Under the pieces are notes generated by a model. That model was not told the origin of the DNA. It ran no database searches and worked only from the letters and a program-made list of their open reading frames with translations. Position numbers and translations under genes: made by a program. 51,435 nt of DNA, from assembly GCA_000193795.2 (NCBI GenBank), contig AEPI01000127.1, positions 1 through 51,435 of the forward strand, written 5' to 3'. How positions within the stretch are numbered: position 1 is the stretch's first letter; the number at the start of each line of letters is the position of its first letter. The stretch comes from Neisseria lactamica NS19. GTDB lineage: Bacteria > Pseudomonadota > Gammaproteobacteria > Burkholderiales > Neisseriaceae. This document shows, piece by piece, positions 49,528-51,435 of this stretch.

Positions 49528-50382
49528 ATGGCAGAAATTACTGCAAAAATGGTTGCCGACCTGCGCGCCGCTACCGGCCTGGGCATGATGGAATGCAAAA
49601 AAGCCTTGGTTGAAGCTGAAGGCAACTTCGACAAAGCCGAAGAAATCCTGCGTATTAAATCCGGTGCGAAAGCCGGCAAACTGGCCGGCCGTACTGCTGC
49701 CGAAGGCGTATTGGCTTACGCGATCAACGGCAATGTCGGCGCATTAGTCGAAGTAAACTGCGAAACCGACTTCGTTGCCAAAGATGCCGGCTTCGTAGAA
49801 TTTGCCAACTTCGTTGCTAAAACCGCTGCCGAGAAAAAACCGGCTTCTGTTGAAGAACTGAGCGAACTGGTTGAAGCAGAACGCAAAGCCATCATCGCCA
49901 AATTGGGCGAAAATATGTCTGTCCGCCGCTTCCAAGTGATCGACACTGCCAACCAACTGGTTGCCTACATCCACGGCGCATTGGCGACCGAAGGCGTATT
50001 GGTCGAGTTCAAAGGCTCTGAAGACGTAGCACGCAAAATCGGTATGCACATCGTTGCCGCCAAACCGCAATGCGTAAGCGAAGCCGAAGTAGATGCCGAA
50101 ACCGTTGAAAAAGAACGCCACATCTACACCGAACAAGCCATCGCTTCCGGCAAACCTGCCGACATCGCCGCTAAAATGGTTGAAGGCCGTATCCGCAAAT
50201 TCTTGGCTGAAATCACTCTGAACGGTCAAGCTTTCGTGATGAACCCCGACCAAACTGTTGCCCAATTCGCTAAAGAAAACGGCACTGAAGTGGTCAGCTT
50301 CGTACGCTACAAAGTAGGCGACGGTATCGAGAAAAAAGCCGTCGATTACGCGGCAGAAGTAGCCGCTGCCGCCAAAGTGTAA
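49528..50382 (+). CDS. tsf: Translation elongation factor Ts
   Basis: 284 residues. EF-Ts recycles EF-Tu. N-terminal MVADLRAATGLGMMECKKALVEAEGNFDKA and VEVNCETDFVAKD, EITLNGQAFVMNPDQTV later, fit the family. TAGGAGATTCAAA before ATG 49528 gives a strong start. A terminator follows it. Confidence 0.98.
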   Translation: MAEITAKMVADLRAATGLGMMECKKALVEAEGNFDKAEEILRIKSGAKAGKLAGRTAAEGVLAYAINGNVGALVEVNCETDFVAKDAGFVEFANFVAKTAAEKKPASVEELSELVEAERKAIIAKLGENMSVRRFQVIDTANQLVAYIHGALATEGVLVEFKGSEDVARKIGMHIVAAKPQCVSEAEVDAETVEKERHIYTEQAIASGKPADIAAKMVEGRIRKFLAEITLNGQAFVMNPDQTVAQFAKENGTEVVSFVRYKVGDGIEKKAVDYAAEVAAAAKV

Positions 50383-50397
50383 GGCACTTATGAAAAA

Positions 50398-50438
50398 GAA
50401 AGCACCTAGATTCCAAACGAATCAGGGTGCTTTTTTTT
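50398..50438 (+). terminator. Rho-independent terminator after tsf
   Basis: AAAGCACC(TA)GATTC / GAATC(AG)GGTGCTTT with loop CAAAC, then a run of T, 16 nt past the tsf stop. pyrH would then need partial read-through or its own promoter. Confidence 0.88.
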
Positions 50439-50566
50439 GGGAAAGGCCCATATTTTCCGGCGGCAGGGTTCAAATGCCCGCCCCGCCCGAAAACAGCGGC
50501 GGCAAATTCAGCAGCCCGTTTTCACACCGCCGGCACGCCGCATACGCCCTGCCAAGGCATACACCT

Positions 50567-50578
50567 TTCAGACGGCAT
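50567..50578 (-). repeat. DNA uptake sequence (single)
   Basis: TTCAGACGGCAT between tsf and pyrH. Confidence 0.85.
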
Positions 50579-50625
50579 CCCGCCCGGAAGCCGGCAACAT
50601 CCCCAACGAGAAAGCAGAATATCCC

Positions 50626-51345
50626 ATGACACAGCAAATCAAATACAAACGCGTATTACTGAAACTCTCCGGCGAATCCCTGATGGGTTCCGATCCGTTC
50701 GGCATCAATCACGATACCATCGTTCAAACTGTCGGCGAAATTGCCGAAGTCGTTAAAATGGGCGTGCAGGTCGGTATCGTTGTCGGCGGCGGTAACATTT
50801 TCCGTGGCGTATCTGCACAAGCAGGCAGTATGGACCGCGCCACCGCCGACTACATGGGCATGATGGCAACCGTAATGAACGCGTTGGCACTCAAAGACGC
50901 ATTTGAAACTTTGGGCATCAAAGCGCGCGTACAATCCGCACTGTCTATGCAGCAAATCGCCGAAACTTACGCCCGTCCTAAAGCCATTCAATATTTGGAA
51001 GAAGGCAAAGTCGTGATTTTCGCCGCCGGTACCGGTAATCCGTTCTTCACGACCGACACTGCCGCCGCATTGCGCGGTGCAGAAATGAACTGCGACGTGA
51101 TGCTCAAAGCCACCAACGTTGACGGTGTGTACACCGCAGACCCGAAAAAAGACCCGTCCGCCACGCGCTACGAAACCATTACCTTTGACGAAGCCTTGAA
51201 CAAAAACCTTAAAGTGATGGATGCCACCGCCTTCGCCCTCTGCCGCGAACGCAAGCTCAATATCGTCGTCTTCGGCATCGCCAAACAAGGTTCGCTCAAA
51301 CGCGTCATTACCGGCGAAGACGAGGGCACGCTGGTTCACTGCTGA
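50626..51345 (+). CDS. pyrH: UMP kinase
   Basis: 239 residues. Bacterial UMP kinase of the amino-acid-kinase fold, essential for pyrimidine nucleotides. [65 protein letters not shown]-like region and [17 protein letters not shown] are present. ATG 50626 gives the family N-terminus ([17 protein letters not shown]); the longer open frame upstream is not coding-like. Confidence 0.98.
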   Translation: [239 protein letters not shown]

Positions 51346-51435
51346 TTGCCCTAGGGTCGGTCGCATAGGGGCTTCAGACAATCATTTATTATATGGAGAT
51401 TAACAAGCCTAAACCCATCCTGCCTCATGCATCAA

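Noticed and set aside
51346..51435. Possible start of a further gene after pyrH
   Set aside because: Only 90 bp remain; no ribosome site and start codon followed by a convincing frame are seen.

Overview
The window is chromosomal DNA of a pathogenic-group Neisseria. The signs are many copies of the neisserial DNA uptake sequence (ATGCCGTCTGAA, often as inverted pairs that act as terminators), four Correia elements (CREE) with TATAGTGGATTAAC ends, dRS3 repeats (ATTCCCGC-N4-GCGGGAAT), the Fur-regulated sRNA NrrF, and neisserial genes such as acp (adhesin complex protein) and dolP/GNA2091. A cysteine/polar amino-acid ABC transporter and tldD lie between prmC and the thiamine genes. From memory of gene orders this fits N. 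gonorrhoeae better than N. meningitidis MC58, but I could not check it.

Layout. 1-7.2 kb: start of rmuC, a repeat-rich gap, petABC (cytochrome bc1), a NIF3-family gene, metR, a short CREE, rplM-rpsI. 7.3-16 kb: 6S RNA, zapA, a ZapB-like coiled-coil gene, gpsA, ppc, a MoeB/ThiF adenylyltransferase, a candidate sRNA, slyX, a Na+/H+ antiporter, prmC. 16-21.2 kb: CREE, a four-gene amino-acid ABC transporter with one frameshifted permease, tldD. 21.3-26.1 kb: TPP riboswitch and thiamine cluster (leader ORF, thiO, broken methyltransferase, NERD protein, thiE, CREE, thiS, thiG). 26.6-30.6 kb: NrrF, a SPOR-domain protein, birA-coaX fusion, hldE (adenylyltransferase only), tRNA-Pro/Arg/His operon. 30.7-36.8 kb: folD, RDD protein, asd, an RBBP9-like protein, a small membrane protein, AP endonuclease, cysS. 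36.8-38.8 kb: a low-GC HaeII-like restriction-modification pair with a frameshifted methyltransferase. 38.9-51.4 kb: obg, rsmI, yraN, gmhA, dolP, a Pro-rich anchored protein, map, an HTH regulator, acp, mqo, a 5-formyl-THF cyclo-ligase, a small membrane protein, rpsB, tsf, pyrH.

Connections. NrrF (26.66 kb) is complementary to the leader of petABC at 4.18-4.20 kb, so both partners of an iron-responsive respiratory switch lie in one window. gmhA and hldE both serve heptose supply for lipooligosaccharide. rmuC, the AP endonuclease and the restriction-modification system serve DNA maintenance. Several genes are decayed: the permease (1-nt deletion), the DNA methyltransferase (1-nt insertion), the methyltransferase-like gene in the thiamine cluster (in-frame stop), and probably cytX, which seems reduced to a 31-codon leader ORF.

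The most unusual items are the intact restriction endonuclease beside a broken cognate methyltransferase, the candidate sRNA behind a 16-A tract at 13.2 kb, and the riboswitch-controlled mini-ORF. No wholly new defence system or CRISPR array was found.
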